The notes below the pieces were generated by a model. The model was not told the DNA's origin. It saw only the letters and a program-made list of their open reading frames with translations, and did no database searches. From AP-15 sp963703665 (GTDB taxonomy: Bacteria > Pseudomonadota > Alphaproteobacteria > ATCC43930 > CGMCC-115725), in the NCBI GenBank assembly GCA_963703665.1, contig CAVPFB010000002.1, positions 193,053 to 257,052 on the forward strand: 64,000 bases of DNA, given 5' to 3'. Below are positions 50,986 to 59,111 of this stretch, piece after piece. Both the position numbers and the translations under genes were made by a program. The stretch's first letter is position 1. Every line of letters begins with the position of its first letter.

Positions 50986-51413
50986 CCTGTTATCTCGATT
51001 CCAGCGTCGTGCTCCCGACCTTGGTCAAAGAGCCCGCGAGTGCTGCGGTTGACGCCTTCATGTCAACGGTCAAGCAGGAATTGCTGGTCAGCGACTTCGC
51101 GGCCGCCGAGGTGGCCTCGGCGTTGTCGCGGCTGGTTCGGATAGGGCGCCTTCAGGCAAGCGAAGGGGCGGCGTGCTTGACCGATTTCGACGTATGGCGA
51201 GCAGCGATGACCACGACGGCGGAAATCCATGCCGCCGATGTTCGCCTGGCCGGCGCGTATGTCCGGCGGTTCGATCTCGAGCTGCGTGCGCCCGACGCGC
51301 TGCACGTCGCGATCGCCCGCCGTCTTGACGCGGCATTGGTGACGCTCGACCGGAGAATGGCGGCGGCGGCAGTCGAATTGGGGGTCACGGTCGAAACACT
51401 CGCGTCGAGCTGA
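50982..51413 (+). CDS. vapC: PIN-domain toxin (VapC-like)
   Basis: This 143-residue ribonuclease toxin starts with TTG at 50982 (or the TTG at 50979), within the antitoxin stop, preceded by GGAGG. The PIN acidic residues are visible: the Asp in CYLDSSVVLP, the Glu in AAAEVASALSRL, the Asp in LRAPDALHVAIARRL and the Asp in LVTLDRRMAAAA. With the Phd-like partner this is a type II toxin-antitoxin module. It is followed closely by a methyltransferase gene. Confidence 0.88.
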   Translation: MTCYLDSSVVLPTLVKEPASAAVDAFMSTVKQELLVSDFAAAEVASALSRLVRIGRLQASEGAACLTDFDVWRAAMTTTAEIHAADVRLAGAYVRRFDLELRAPDALHVAIARRLDAALVTLDRRMAAAAVELGVTVETLASS

Positions 51414-51427
51414 TCGGAGCGGACGAA

Positions 51428-52258
51428 ATGGCGGATGGGCCGAACGCTGTCGAAGACCATTACACGAGCCATGATCTCGGTGCGGTGATCCTCGACGCGC
51501 TGCGAGGGATGGGCAAGGACATCGACCACCTGACCCCGGACGATCTGGCGCCGGTCGATGAATTCCACGGCGGCCAGCGCCCGGCGACGATCCGGCTCGC
51601 CGACCTGCTCGGACTGACCGGGGCAGAGCGTGTGCTCGATGTCGGCTCAGGGCTCGGCGGGCCGTCGCGATTCCTCGCGTCGCGCTATGGGGTCCGCGTC
51701 AGCGGCGTTGATCTGACCGCCGAATTCGTCCGCGTCGCCGACATGCTGACCCGCCGCACCGGGCTCGACGGCCTGGTTGATTATCGCCAGGGCGATGCGC
51801 TCGACCTGCCCTTCGAGGATGCGACTTTCGATGTGGTCTGGTCGCAGAATGCGGCGATGAATATTTCCGACCGCGATCGGCTCTATGGCGAGATGCGGCG
51901 GGTGCTGAAACCGGGCGGCAGGCTCGCGCTGCAGGAGGTCGCGGCCGGGCCGGGCGGCGCCCCGCATTTTCCGGTGCAATGGGCGCGCGAGCCGGCCATC
52001 AGCTTTCTGTTCTCCGCCGCCGAGACGCGCGGGATGCTCGAAGCCGCCGGCTTTCGCGTCGTGACCTGGCAGGACACGACACCCGAGGCCCTCGAATCAG
52101 CCTCGCGCCGCACCCGCAGCACCGCAGGCGCCCCACCCCCTCTCGGCACCCACCTGATCCTTGGCGACGACTGGCGGGCGATGTTCCGCAACTCCGCCCG
52201 CAACCTCGAAGAGCACCGCACCGAACTCTTCAACGCCATCCTCGAACGCGTCGGCTAG
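51428..52258 (+). CDS. Class I SAM-dependent methyltransferase
   Basis: This 276-residue protein has a Rossmann-type SAM site: ERVLDVGSGLGGPSRFLA (motif I), VSGVDLTAEFVRVA, and LDLPFEDATFDVVWSQNAAM with RVLKPGGRLALQEV after it. It resembles the sarcosine/dimethylglycine and ubiquinone-type methyltransferases in layout, but the substrate is not predictable. It begins 14 bp after the PIN toxin. Confidence 0.88.
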   Translation: MADGPNAVEDHYTSHDLGAVILDALRGMGKDIDHLTPDDLAPVDEFHGGQRPATIRLADLLGLTGAERVLDVGSGLGGPSRFLASRYGVRVSGVDLTAEFVRVADMLTRRTGLDGLVDYRQGDALDLPFEDATFDVVWSQNAAMNISDRDRLYGEMRRVLKPGGRLALQEVAAGPGGAPHFPVQWAREPAISFLFSAAETRGMLEAAGFRVVTWQDTTPEALESASRRTRSTAGAPPPLGTHLILGDDWRAMFRNSARNLEEHRTELFNAILERVG

Positions 52259-52430
52259 CCGCAGGACATTGGCAGGATGGGTGGCTTGATGAAGCAAAGG
52301 AAACCAGGCCAGCCGGCCTCGGCATTGGTCGAGTGTCGGACCAGGATGCCGAGGGCAGAGGCTGGCGGTTTTTTAGCTCCTAATTTTTAGCTCCCAAAAG
52401 AACAGGTTTCCTGTCCGTAGTAGGTGCGCA

Positions 52431-52763
52431 ATGAGCGAAGTCGACGAAGACTTTTTTCTGATGGCGAACCTGTTTCCGGCTGACACCGGGCTGCCGATGG
52501 TGGTGTGGGTTTCCGAGCGCGGCCATGCGCGCCATGATGTCCGGGTCAAGGTCAACCAGGCGCACGGCACGCGGATGTTGCCGGGGAATCTTGCGACCGT
52601 CGGGGTGCGGCCGACCCCCCGGCTCATAGCGGGCCGATTGTCGGCGGCCGACTTGCAGGCGGTCAGCCAGTGGATCCGGCTCAATGAAACCGCGCTGGTC
52701 GCCTATTGGGAATATCAGATCAGCACCGCCGGACTAATGCAGCAATTGCGGCGGCTGCCGTGA
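52431..52763 (+). CDS. Conserved small protein of unknown function
   Basis: This 110-residue soluble protein starts MSEVDEDFFLMANLFPADTG and has blocks LPMVVWVSERGHARHDVRVK, GNLATVGVRPTPRLIAGRLS and NETALVAYWEYQISTAGLMQ. I recognise the overall pattern (LFP..TGLPM..WV..R..ARHD.R.KV, V.VRPTP) as a small family scattered in rhizobia and relatives, often in accessory regions, with no known role. The upstream gap holds an inverted repeat (ACAGG-TTTC-CTGT). Confidence 0.6.
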   Translation: MSEVDEDFFLMANLFPADTGLPMVVWVSERGHARHDVRVKVNQAHGTRMLPGNLATVGVRPTPRLIAGRLSAADLQAVSQWIRLNETALVAYWEYQISTAGLMQQLRRLP

Positions 52764-52813
52764 CCGATCGATCCCCTCTGGCGCCGGAAGGTTGAGCGCC
52801 TTGGCCAGCGTCC

Positions 52814-53617
52814 CTATTCCTGCGGCATCACGTCGAGGCGGACGACGAGGCCTTCGAGCGAGGGGCTGGGGGCCGGGTAGCGGCGCATGACCAAGGGATC
52901 GTGGCCGGGGACGATGTGCTGCGGCGAAGGTGCGGCGGCGCGCAGCGTGTCGTAGGCGTCGAGCATGTCGCCGATGTTGAAGGCGGCGGTATAGGGGCGG
53001 CCCTTTTCCATGTTTTCGTAGTAATGGCTGACATCGGAGGCGAGCACGACCCAGCCTCGCCGCGTATGCACGCGCACGAATTGCATGCCGGGCGTGTGGC
53101 CGCCGACCGGGTGGATGCTGATCCCCGGCGCCAGCTCGACCGCGCCGTTGTAGAGCCGCACGCGGCGCGCGAAATTGAGCCGCACGATGCCGACGACATC
53201 CTCGACCTCGAACGAGCGGGCGAGGAACGGGTGGCGCATGTAGTGCCCGGTCGTGTAGTGCAGCTCGGTCTCCTGCAGGTGGAGCTGGGCGGCCGGAAAA
53301 CGATGAAACGTGCCGACATGGTCGTAGTGCAGGTGGGTCAGGATCACGTCGGCGACGGTATTGCGGTCGAGGCCAACCAGCGACAGCGCCTCGGCCGGGC
53401 AGCGCAGGTGTCGCCTGCCGCGCGCCGCGGCGACCTCTGCGGTAAAGCCGGTGTCGATCACAAAGCTGCGCTCGGTCCCGATCGCCGCCCAGACGAAATA
53501 ATCCATCGGCATCGGCCCGTCATGCGGATCGCCGCCGATGAAATGGTCGGCGCGCCGAGCATCGCGCTCGGCGTAGCGGATCGCAAAGAGCTCGTATTCG
53601 GGGAGGTTCGGATCCAT
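52814..53617 (-). CDS. Metallo-beta-lactamase-fold hydrolase, lactonase-like
   Basis: This 267-residue protein has the di-zinc motif ILTHLHYDHVGTFHRFPAAQ (HxHxDH), a third histidine in HPVGGHTPGMQFVRV, an aspartate in VLASDVSHYYENM and a last histidine in HIVPGHDPLVMRRY. That set matches AHL-lactonase-type members (AttM/AiiB-like). The substrate is not proven by sequence. The ATG at 53617 (MDPNLPEYELFAIRY) is preferred. It is divergent from the hotdog gene, 92 bp apart. Confidence 0.85.
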   Translation of the reverse strand: MDPNLPEYELFAIRYAERDARRADHFIGGDPHDGPMPMDYFVWAAIGTERSFVIDTGFTAEVAAARGRRHLRCPAEALSLVGLDRNTVADVILTHLHYDHVGTFHRFPAAQLHLQETELHYTTGHYMRHPFLARSFEVEDVVGIVRLNFARRVRLYNGAVELAPGISIHPVGGHTPGMQFVRVHTRRGWVVLASDVSHYYENMEKGRPYTAAFNIGDMLDAYDTLRAAAPSPQHIVPGHDPLVMRRYPAPSPSLEGLVVRLDVMPQE

Positions 53618-53709
53618 GGCGGCCTCGGAATTGCAGAGGGGATTGCGCCGGCGCCTATGCGGTGCAAGCCTGTTCCCGCCGCTTATATCCGAGCGCAGGA
53701 ACCCGAGCC

Positions 53710-54522
53710 ATGACCGAATCCCCATTCGGCCCCTACCCCGTCGCGGCGTTCAACACCGCCAAGGACAGCGACAACAAGATCCATGACGATGCCGTCGCCC
53801 GCCGCTTCGGCTTCGCGGGCGGCCTGGTGCCGGGGGTCGAAATCTACGCCTATATGACGCACCTGCCGGCCGCGCGCTGGGGCCCGGCCTGGCTCGAGCA
53901 CGGCACCGCCGAAATCCGGCTCTTAAAGCCGGTCTATGACGGCGACAGGGTCACCGTCAGCGCGGCCGAAACCGCTGACGGGCTGGATTTGCGAGTGGAC
54001 AGCCGCGGCGAGCTGTGCGCCACCGGCCGCGCCGCTCTGCCGCAACCGGCGTCGCCGCCGCCGGCCGCGTTCGCCGACGCCCCGGTTCCGCCGAGACCGC
54101 CGGAGAACCGGCCGCCGGCCGACGAGACGACTCTCGCAGTCGGCGCCTGGTTCGCGATTCACCCGTTCCAAATCGGCGGCGAGGACGCCCGGCAATATCT
54201 CGAGGACGTGCGCGAAACCCTACCGCTCTACTCCGCCGAGGGCCTGGTCCACCCCGGAACGATCCTGCACATCGGCAATTGGGCATTGCGCCACAACGTC
54301 GTGCTGGGGCCTTGGATGCATGTCGGCAGCCGGATCGAGCACTTCGCCGCGGCGCATATCGGCGACGAATTGTCGGCGCGCGCCGTCGTCACGGCGAATT
54401 ACGAGAAGAAGGGGCACTTGTTTGTCGATCTCGACTTGCTGGTATACGCCAACCGCACGACGCCGATCGCCCGCATCGCCCACGTCTCGATCTACCGCCC
54501 GCGCCAGCTCGCCGCCGCTTAA
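53710..54522 (+). CDS. Hotdog-fold (MaoC-like) protein
   Basis: This 270-residue protein contains FGFAGGLVPGVEIYAYMTHL, a hotdog hydratase-like helix, and EHGTAEIRLLKPVYDGDRVT. The second half has a weaker repeat, GLVHPGTILHIGNWALRHNV and HVGSRIEHFAAAHIGDELSA, so it is probably a double hotdog protein acting on an acyl-thioester. The usual MaoC Asp-His catalytic pair is not clear, so activity is uncertain. Confidence 0.75.
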   Translation: MTESPFGPYPVAAFNTAKDSDNKIHDDAVARRFGFAGGLVPGVEIYAYMTHLPAARWGPAWLEHGTAEIRLLKPVYDGDRVTVSAAETADGLDLRVDSRGELCATGRAALPQPASPPPAAFADAPVPPRPPENRPPADETTLAVGAWFAIHPFQIGGEDARQYLEDVRETLPLYSAEGLVHPGTILHIGNWALRHNVVLGPWMHVGSRIEHFAAAHIGDELSARAVVTANYEKKGHLFVDLDLLVYANRTTPIARIAHVSIYRPRQLAAA

Positions 54523-54535
54523 GCGCTCCGGAGGA

Positions 54536-54832
54536 TCAGGGAAGCCGGTCGGGCCATCTCTGAGCGCCGTGGAGCACGGTGATGATCTGTATTATGTCGG
54601 CCTTGACGCGATACGGCACAATGTAAGGCGTGCCGGCGATGACGAGCTCGCGGGTCCCCGTGACCCGACCTGGGCGGCCGAGGCCGGGCGATGTCGCCAG
54701 CCGTTCTACCGACGCTCGAATGCGCTGGACCATGCGCGCGGCCGCTGCCGAATTTTGCTGCGAGATATACTCGTGAATATCTTCGAGGCGTCTGAAATAC
54801 CGGGCGGCGTATTCGAAACGACAGGCTGTCAC
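54536..54832 (-). CDS. parE: ParE/RelE-family toxin
   Basis: This 98-residue protein has the ParE pattern: YAARYFRRLEDIHEYISQQN, ARMVQRIRASVERLATSPGL, GRPGRVTGTRELVIAGTPYI and VPYRVKADIIQIITVLHGAQ. Its start overlaps the stop of the antitoxin by four bases. It targets gyrase in characterised members; whether it does so here is unknown. Confidence 0.9.
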   Translation of the reverse strand: MTACRFEYAARYFRRLEDIHEYISQQNSAAAARMVQRIRASVERLATSPGLGRPGRVTGTRELVIAGTPYIVPYRVKADIIQIITVLHGAQRWPDRLP

Positions 54833-55080
54833 CGCGATTTCAGCAGCCGATCGTATCGCGCTTCCGCTTGCTGCTGCGAGATGGATTCGCCGTTGTCGAG
54901 CTCGGATATGCCGGCCTCAATTTCGGCTTTCTGGCATTCCTCCAGCTCAACGTAAGCTGCGATCGCGCGAGCCGCCACATCTGAAGTCGACCGGCCCGAG
55001 CCTCGCGCCAAGGCTTCGAGCTTCGCCTTTACACCCGCGTCTAGTCGCACGGTCAGGATTGCGGTCGCCGCTGCCGTCAT
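54829..55080 (-). CDS. Ribbon-helix-helix antitoxin partner of ParE
   Basis: This 83-residue protein begins with an RHH fold (ILTVRLDAGVKAKLEALARG, SGRSTSDVAARAIAAYVELE). An acidic C-terminal toxin-binding tail follows (ECQKAEIEAGISELDNGESI). It is first in the two-gene operon. The region 55081-55170 upstream would hold the promoter and autoregulatory site; it is AT-richer than average but I see no clear palindrome. Confidence 0.9.
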   Translation of the reverse strand: MTAAATAILTVRLDAGVKAKLEALARGSGRSTSDVAARAIAAYVELEECQKAEIEAGISELDNGESISQQQAEARYDRLLKSR

Positions 55081-55170
55081 TCGCCCAACCCTTTGAACAG
55101 TCGCAGCCTATCTATACGTTCGTGCTACCGCCATCAAGCCCGGAGGCCTGCGGCCCTTGGCCATGGAGGG

Positions 55171-56045
55171 TTACCCCCGGCGGCGGCAGGCGGCAAAACC
55201 GGAAAGCGCGGTGCCGAGCAGGACCACCGAACCCGGCCCCGGCACGCTGGACGGAGGCGCGACCGGATTGCCGATGCCGGGGCTGAGCGCGATCGAGAAT
55301 TCATCAGCCAGCGGAAACGACGGATCGATCTCGAACGACGGATCGGCAAAGGCGGAAGCAAGGTTCGCCGTCACCGGGCCTGTCAATTCTACGTCAGCTC
55401 CCGCTCCAAGGGTAACATCGAGAATATCGTTCGATTGTACAGGGATTAACCCGTCGACTAACATACTTGAGATACAGTTCGCATCCACTATTCCGTTGTT
55501 AATGTTTGAACAGGCAGTAACCTTCAAAAGAAGTGATGAAGGATTTGGGTCGAGCGCAGGATCGACAATCTCAATATACCCTGATGACGCTATATTTCCT
55601 GTTGGAGCGAAGCTCGCCGCCGAGGTAGCGACGCTCCCTTTAACTATTGGTGGGACCGTAACGCCAGTGGGGCCGACGATTTGAATGGAGTAAGAAAGTT
55701 CCGAGTTTGAGACCATTCCTCCGGCACCGCCAGCCGTCGCCGCTACGGCCGGACCGGTAGGATCTATTGATAATCCACAAATCGAGCTGGATCCAATGCC
55801 GACCGCCGCCACACACCCTGTCGCGCCGATTGCCGGAAGATTGTTCAGGGCGATTTGCGGAGGGGGTCCACCGCCCATGCCCCGACACGCCTGCACCATA
55901 AAGCGCACCCACCTGAGCGTACGCCGCAGGCAAGGCACCCGCCCATGCTACCCCCCCAACAGGTTGCCAATGCGAGGCCCAGCATCGCGCCACGGACCTT
56001 GGTCAGGCGAATCGTCCCCTCGGTGCGTTCACTAAAGATGCTCAT
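55171..56045 (-). pseudogene. PEP-CTERM-type exported protein, frameshifts near the N-terminus
   Basis: The C-terminus reads SSVPGPGSVVLLGTALSGFA followed by ACRRRG: a VPxP motif, a hydrophobic helix and a basic end, which is the PEP-CTERM sorting signal used by exosortase. A start at 56045 with AGGAG upstream gives a signal peptide (RGAMLGLALATCWGG). The middle is low-complexity, rich in Gly, Ala, Ser and Asn. Signal and body lie in different frames, so one or two one-base shifts between about 55900 and 55960 must be assumed. No exosortase gene is present in this window. Confidence 0.6.
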
Positions 56046-56179
56046 CTCGCCGCTCCTGTTTCAATTTTTATCAGCAATCCCCATACCAATCGGCAAGGCG
56101 GCCCACAATAACAATCTGACGATTTGGGACAGCTATATTGGGCGCTACAATTGCGACTGTTGAGACAACTGTCTCGGGG

Positions 56180-58207
56180 TCAGCCGCGGCGGGCGGCTTG
56201 GCGGCGCGGGCGGCGCTCGGCGAGTTCGATGACCAGGCCCGGGCGGTTTGCAGCGACCCGTTCCTGGGCGGCCTCGATGATCAGCCGCAACAGATCGCAG
56301 TAGCGCAGCCCGGCAATCTCGGCCATCAGGTTCAGCTTGCCGTCCCAGCACCAGCCGGGGTTGGGGTTGACCTCGAGCAATTTGATCTCGCCCTCGGCAT
56401 CGGCGCGGAAGTCGAAGCGGGCGTAATCGCGGCACCCCAACCGCTCGAACAGGATATTCGCGTAGTCGACGATCTTGCGCCGCGACTCCTCGTCGAGCCG
56501 CGCCTCGCGATAGCCGATCTGCGACCAATAGGGCGATTCCGGGACCCATTTCGATTCATACGGCAGCAGCCGCGGCAGGCCGGCGTCGAGGCGGGAATAA
56601 TCGACCTCGAGCGGCGGCAGCACGCGGCAGCCCTGGCCGGGGTTGCCGACGATCCCGATCGAGTATTCGGGGCCGGTCAGAAATTCCTGGATCAGGATCG
56701 GGCGCAGCGGCATCTGCTCGCGCAGCCGGCCAAGGCAGGCGATCGCCTCCTCCCAGCTGTGCACCACCGCGTCCTTGCCGATGCCGATCGACGAATTGCC
56801 GTAATTGGGCTTGATCAGCGCCGGAAACACCGACGGGATCGTCGCCGCCAGATCGTCGGAATTGAAATAGGTCTCGGCCGGCACCGGCACGTCGATCGAC
56901 TGGGCGATGCCGCGCACCAAGGATTTGTCGTAGCACAATCCGAGGCAGGTCGGACCGGCGCCGCTGTACGGGATGTCGAGCGTTTCCAGCAACGCCGGCA
57001 CATGCAGTTCCATGAAGGCGTCGTTGTTGAAGCCTTCATCGCACAGATTGAGGACGAAATGCGGCCGGTTGGCCCTGAGGTCGGCGAACAGCGAAGCGTG
57101 ATTGTCGAGATAGCGGAAATGGTAGTCGGGCAATTCGTGCAGTGCGGCCTTGAGCCGGTCGATCGTGTCGATATCCTCCTCGTTGTAGCGCCCGTTGCGC
57201 TTGACCGGGTCAGGCAGGCGCGGGTCGCCGAGGACCACGGCGATGTCGGAAATCAGCGCCGAGCGGCGCGGCTCCCGGTGCGCCCGGCGCGGCGCCTCGC
57301 AGGTCAGGAACAGCCGGTGCGCCACCATCCCGAGGTCCTGGTTGCGCGCAGATTCCGGCGCCAACAGCGCGTGAAAGCGCACATTGGTGAAACCGGCGCG
57401 GGTCAGGAGCGCGTCGAGCCGCTCTTTCGAATAAAGCCGCTCGGCGTAGAATTGGTCGGCGATGACGCCGCGTTCGGCATGGACGACGACCTCGCGGCTG
57501 ATCAACCGGTCGCCGTCCTCGGCCAGGTCGCGCTCGCGGCAGACAAAATGATTCTGGTCGACCCATTCCCACGAGCGCGGGTCGAAGTGGCGGCGCATCC
57601 AGTCGCCGTCCATCAGATCCATGACCAAGGCGCCACCCGAGGCCAAGGCCCGCTTGACCGATTCGAGGACCGCGAGGTCGTCCTCGGGGCGTTCGAAATA
57701 GCCAAAGGAATTGCCGAGAATGCACACGCAGTGAAACTCGGCGTCGCCGAGGCGAAAGCGCCGCGCGTCGCCCTCATGGAACGAGACCTGCAGGTTGCGC
57801 TGCCTGGCGCGCTTGCGCGCCAGCCGAATCAGATAGCGGGAGCGGTCGAGCCCGGTGACGCGGGGAAAGCCGCGCTGGGCGAGCTCGAGCGAATGACGGC
57901 CCTGGCCGCAGCACAGATCGAGGATGCGGTCATTCCGCTCGATCCCGGCACTGCCGATCAACAGGTCGACCTCCTGCGCGGTGTTGCGATCGTTCTCGAT
58001 CACGTCGCCATCGGTTTCGAGATAGAGCGAGTTGAACAGCGTGCGCCACCAATCCGACGGCAGGTGGCGTTCGAGGTCGGACACCGGGCCCAAGGTGCGC
58101 GCGCCGATTCGCCGACCCTGCTCGATGCCTTCGCCAGCCCCCTCGGCGGCAGCGGCGTTGCCGGCGCCGGCGCGAACGGGCCGCACACCGCTGGTCTTTC
58201 TGCTCAT
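56180..58207 (-). CDS. Methyltransferase / D-Ala-D-Ala-ligase-like ATP-grasp fusion protein
   Basis: This 675-residue two-domain protein appears complete. Residues about 45-330 are a class I SAM methyltransferase (RILDLCCGQGRHSLELAQRG, VTGLDRSRYLIRLA, FHCVCILGNSFGYF, GGALVMDLMDGDW). Residues about 345-675 are an ATP-grasp ligase of the D-alanine-D-alanine type: IPYSGAGPTCLGLCYDKSLV, FPALIKPNYGNSSIGIGKDA, LIQEFLTGPEYSIGIVGNP, and the magnesium site KLLEVNPNPGWCWDGKLNLM. The start at 58207 is chosen because the conserved part follows it. Together they suggest methylation and amide-bond formation on a small peptide or amino acid. The product is unknown and there are no biosynthetic neighbours. 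Confidence 0.85.
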   Translation of the reverse strand: MSRKTSGVRPVRAGAGNAAAAEGAGEGIEQGRRIGARTLGPVSDLERHLPSDWWRTLFNSLYLETDGDVIENDRNTAQEVDLLIGSAGIERNDRILDLCCGQGRHSLELAQRGFPRVTGLDRSRYLIRLARKRARQRNLQVSFHEGDARRFRLGDAEFHCVCILGNSFGYFERPEDDLAVLESVKRALASGGALVMDLMDGDWMRRHFDPRSWEWVDQNHFVCRERDLAEDGDRLISREVVVHAERGVIADQFYAERLYSKERLDALLTRAGFTNVRFHALLAPESARNQDLGMVAHRLFLTCEAPRRAHREPRRSALISDIAVVLGDPRLPDPVKRNGRYNEEDIDTIDRLKAALHELPDYHFRYLDNHASLFADLRANRPHFVLNLCDEGFNNDAFMELHVPALLETLDIPYSGAGPTCLGLCYDKSLVRGIAQSIDVPVPAETYFNSDDLAATIPSVFPALIKPNYGNSSIGIGKDAVVHSWEEAIACLGRLREQMPLRPILIQEFLTGPEYSIGIVGNPGQGCRVLPPLEVDYSRLDAGLPRLLPYESKWVPESPYWSQIGYREARLDEESRRKIVDYANILFERLGCRDYARFDFRADAEGEIKLLEVNPNPGWCWDGKLNLMAEIAGLRYCDLLRLIIEAAQERVAANRPGLVIELAERRPRRQAARRG

Positions 58208-58592
58208 CCTCGCTACCCCCCGGTATTCCGTGGATATCAAAAAAGGCGGCTGCCCGATCCGGGGAACCGCCGAGCAGCCGCGTCTTCGCCAACCGCGGCG
58301 GCGCGGGATCGCAACCGGCCGGCGGCGCGCGCCGGCCGTAATGCCGGCCGAGGCCGTTTGGCCATGCGGCCGTCGGAGCCGGTGGGAAGAACAGGCGCGC
58401 GATTGCTGAACATCGGTTTCCGCAGGGGCCAACAATGCATGTCGGCGGGAAGTTCGGAATATTCGGCTGGGCTTTCAAGCGCGATTTGGCAAGGTGGATA
58501 AAATGGATTATGCAGCCTCATGAGCTGCCGAATCCGCCGGCCAAAGTCGGCGATTTCGCCTCGCGCCCGGGCTGGCGACGCACCGGCGCCGA
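58208..58592. other. Intergenic region upstream of the fusion gene
   Basis: I see no gene here that I can support in any frame. It should contain the promoter of the minus-strand fusion gene. Around 58246-58282, GCGGCTGC and GCAGCCGC could form an eight-pair stem around a long loop, without a T run, so it is not a standard terminator. The segment 58435-58520 is slightly AT-richer than the rest. Confidence 0.4.
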
Positions 58593-58898
58593 TCACCGGG
58601 CGGGGCGCAGTCCGATGGTGCCGAGACGAGCCCCGGTCGCCAGATCGATGACGACGAGCCGGCTCGCGCCGTCGGGCAGGGCCAATTGCAGGATGAGGCG
58701 ATCTGGCGCAGCGGTCATCGCCTCGATCCGCGCGCCTCGCGGCAGATCGAACCCGGTTGCAAAAGTGCTTGCGGCGGCAGCAGCGCCGGCCGGCCGCTCG
58801 CCGCGCGCCATGCGGCCGGCGATGACCGCGGCGACGACGCCGAAGCCGATGATGATCACGGCTCCCATGACGATGACAAAGACCGTCAGAGCGCGCAT
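58593..58898 (-). CDS. DUF6476-like small membrane-anchored protein
   Basis: This 101-residue protein starts MRALTVFVIVMGAVIIIGFG with one membrane segment. It continues FDLPRGARIEAMTAAPDRLI, LQLALPDGASRLVVIDLATG and ARLGTIGLRPAR, which looks like a short beta domain. Proteins of this pattern, annotated DUF6476, occur next to rluD in alphaproteobacteria, as here (divergent). The open frame runs on upstream through the 21-bp repeats, but the membrane segment marks the likely start. Its function is unknown. Confidence 0.75.
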   Translation of the reverse strand: MRALTVFVIVMGAVIIIGFGVVAAVIAGRMARGERPAGAAAAASTFATGFDLPRGARIEAMTAAPDRLILQLALPDGASRLVVIDLATGARLGTIGLRPAR

Positions 58899-58910
58899 CG
58901 GGCCCCTTTG

Positions 58911-59078
58911 CGTTTCGCACGAAGGGTCGGGCGTTTCGCGCGAAGGGTCGGGCGTTTCGCGCGAAGGGTCGGGCGTTTCGCACGAAGGGTTGGGCGTCTC
59001 GCGCGAAGGGTCGGGCGTCTCGCGCGAAGGATCGGGCTCTTCGCGCGAAGGGTCGTGCGCTTCGCGCGAAGAGCCGGG
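58911..59078. repeat. Eight-copy 21-bp tandem array, each with a palindrome TTCGCGCGAA
   Basis: Eight units in a row each carry TTCGCGCGAA, a perfect ten-base palindrome, or a one-base variant (TTCGCACGAA in units 1 and 4, CTCGCGCGAA in units 5 and 6). The palindromes start at 58914, 58935, 58956, 58977, 58998, 59019, 59040 and 59061, exactly 21 bp apart. Between them lies GGGTCGGGCGT with few changes. The array fills the space between the divergent DUF6476-like gene (start 58898) and rluD (start 59112). The unit length is close to two helical turns, so bound proteins would line up on one face. It is also a multiple of three, so it stays open as heptapeptide repeats in both directions. Confidence 0.85.
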
Positions 59079-59111
59079 CCGCCGCCGCGCGCCGCCGTGC
59101 CGTGCACTGGC

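Noticed and set aside
52365..52400. T-rich stretch after the methyltransferase as a terminator
   Set aside because: A run of six T follows a weak GCC/GGC stem only, with direct repeats of TTTTTAGCTCC. The stem is too poor to call a terminator.
58911..59078. Tandem array considered as a CRISPR
   Set aside because: The units are contiguous 21-bp repeats with no unique spacers, and there are no cas genes in the window.
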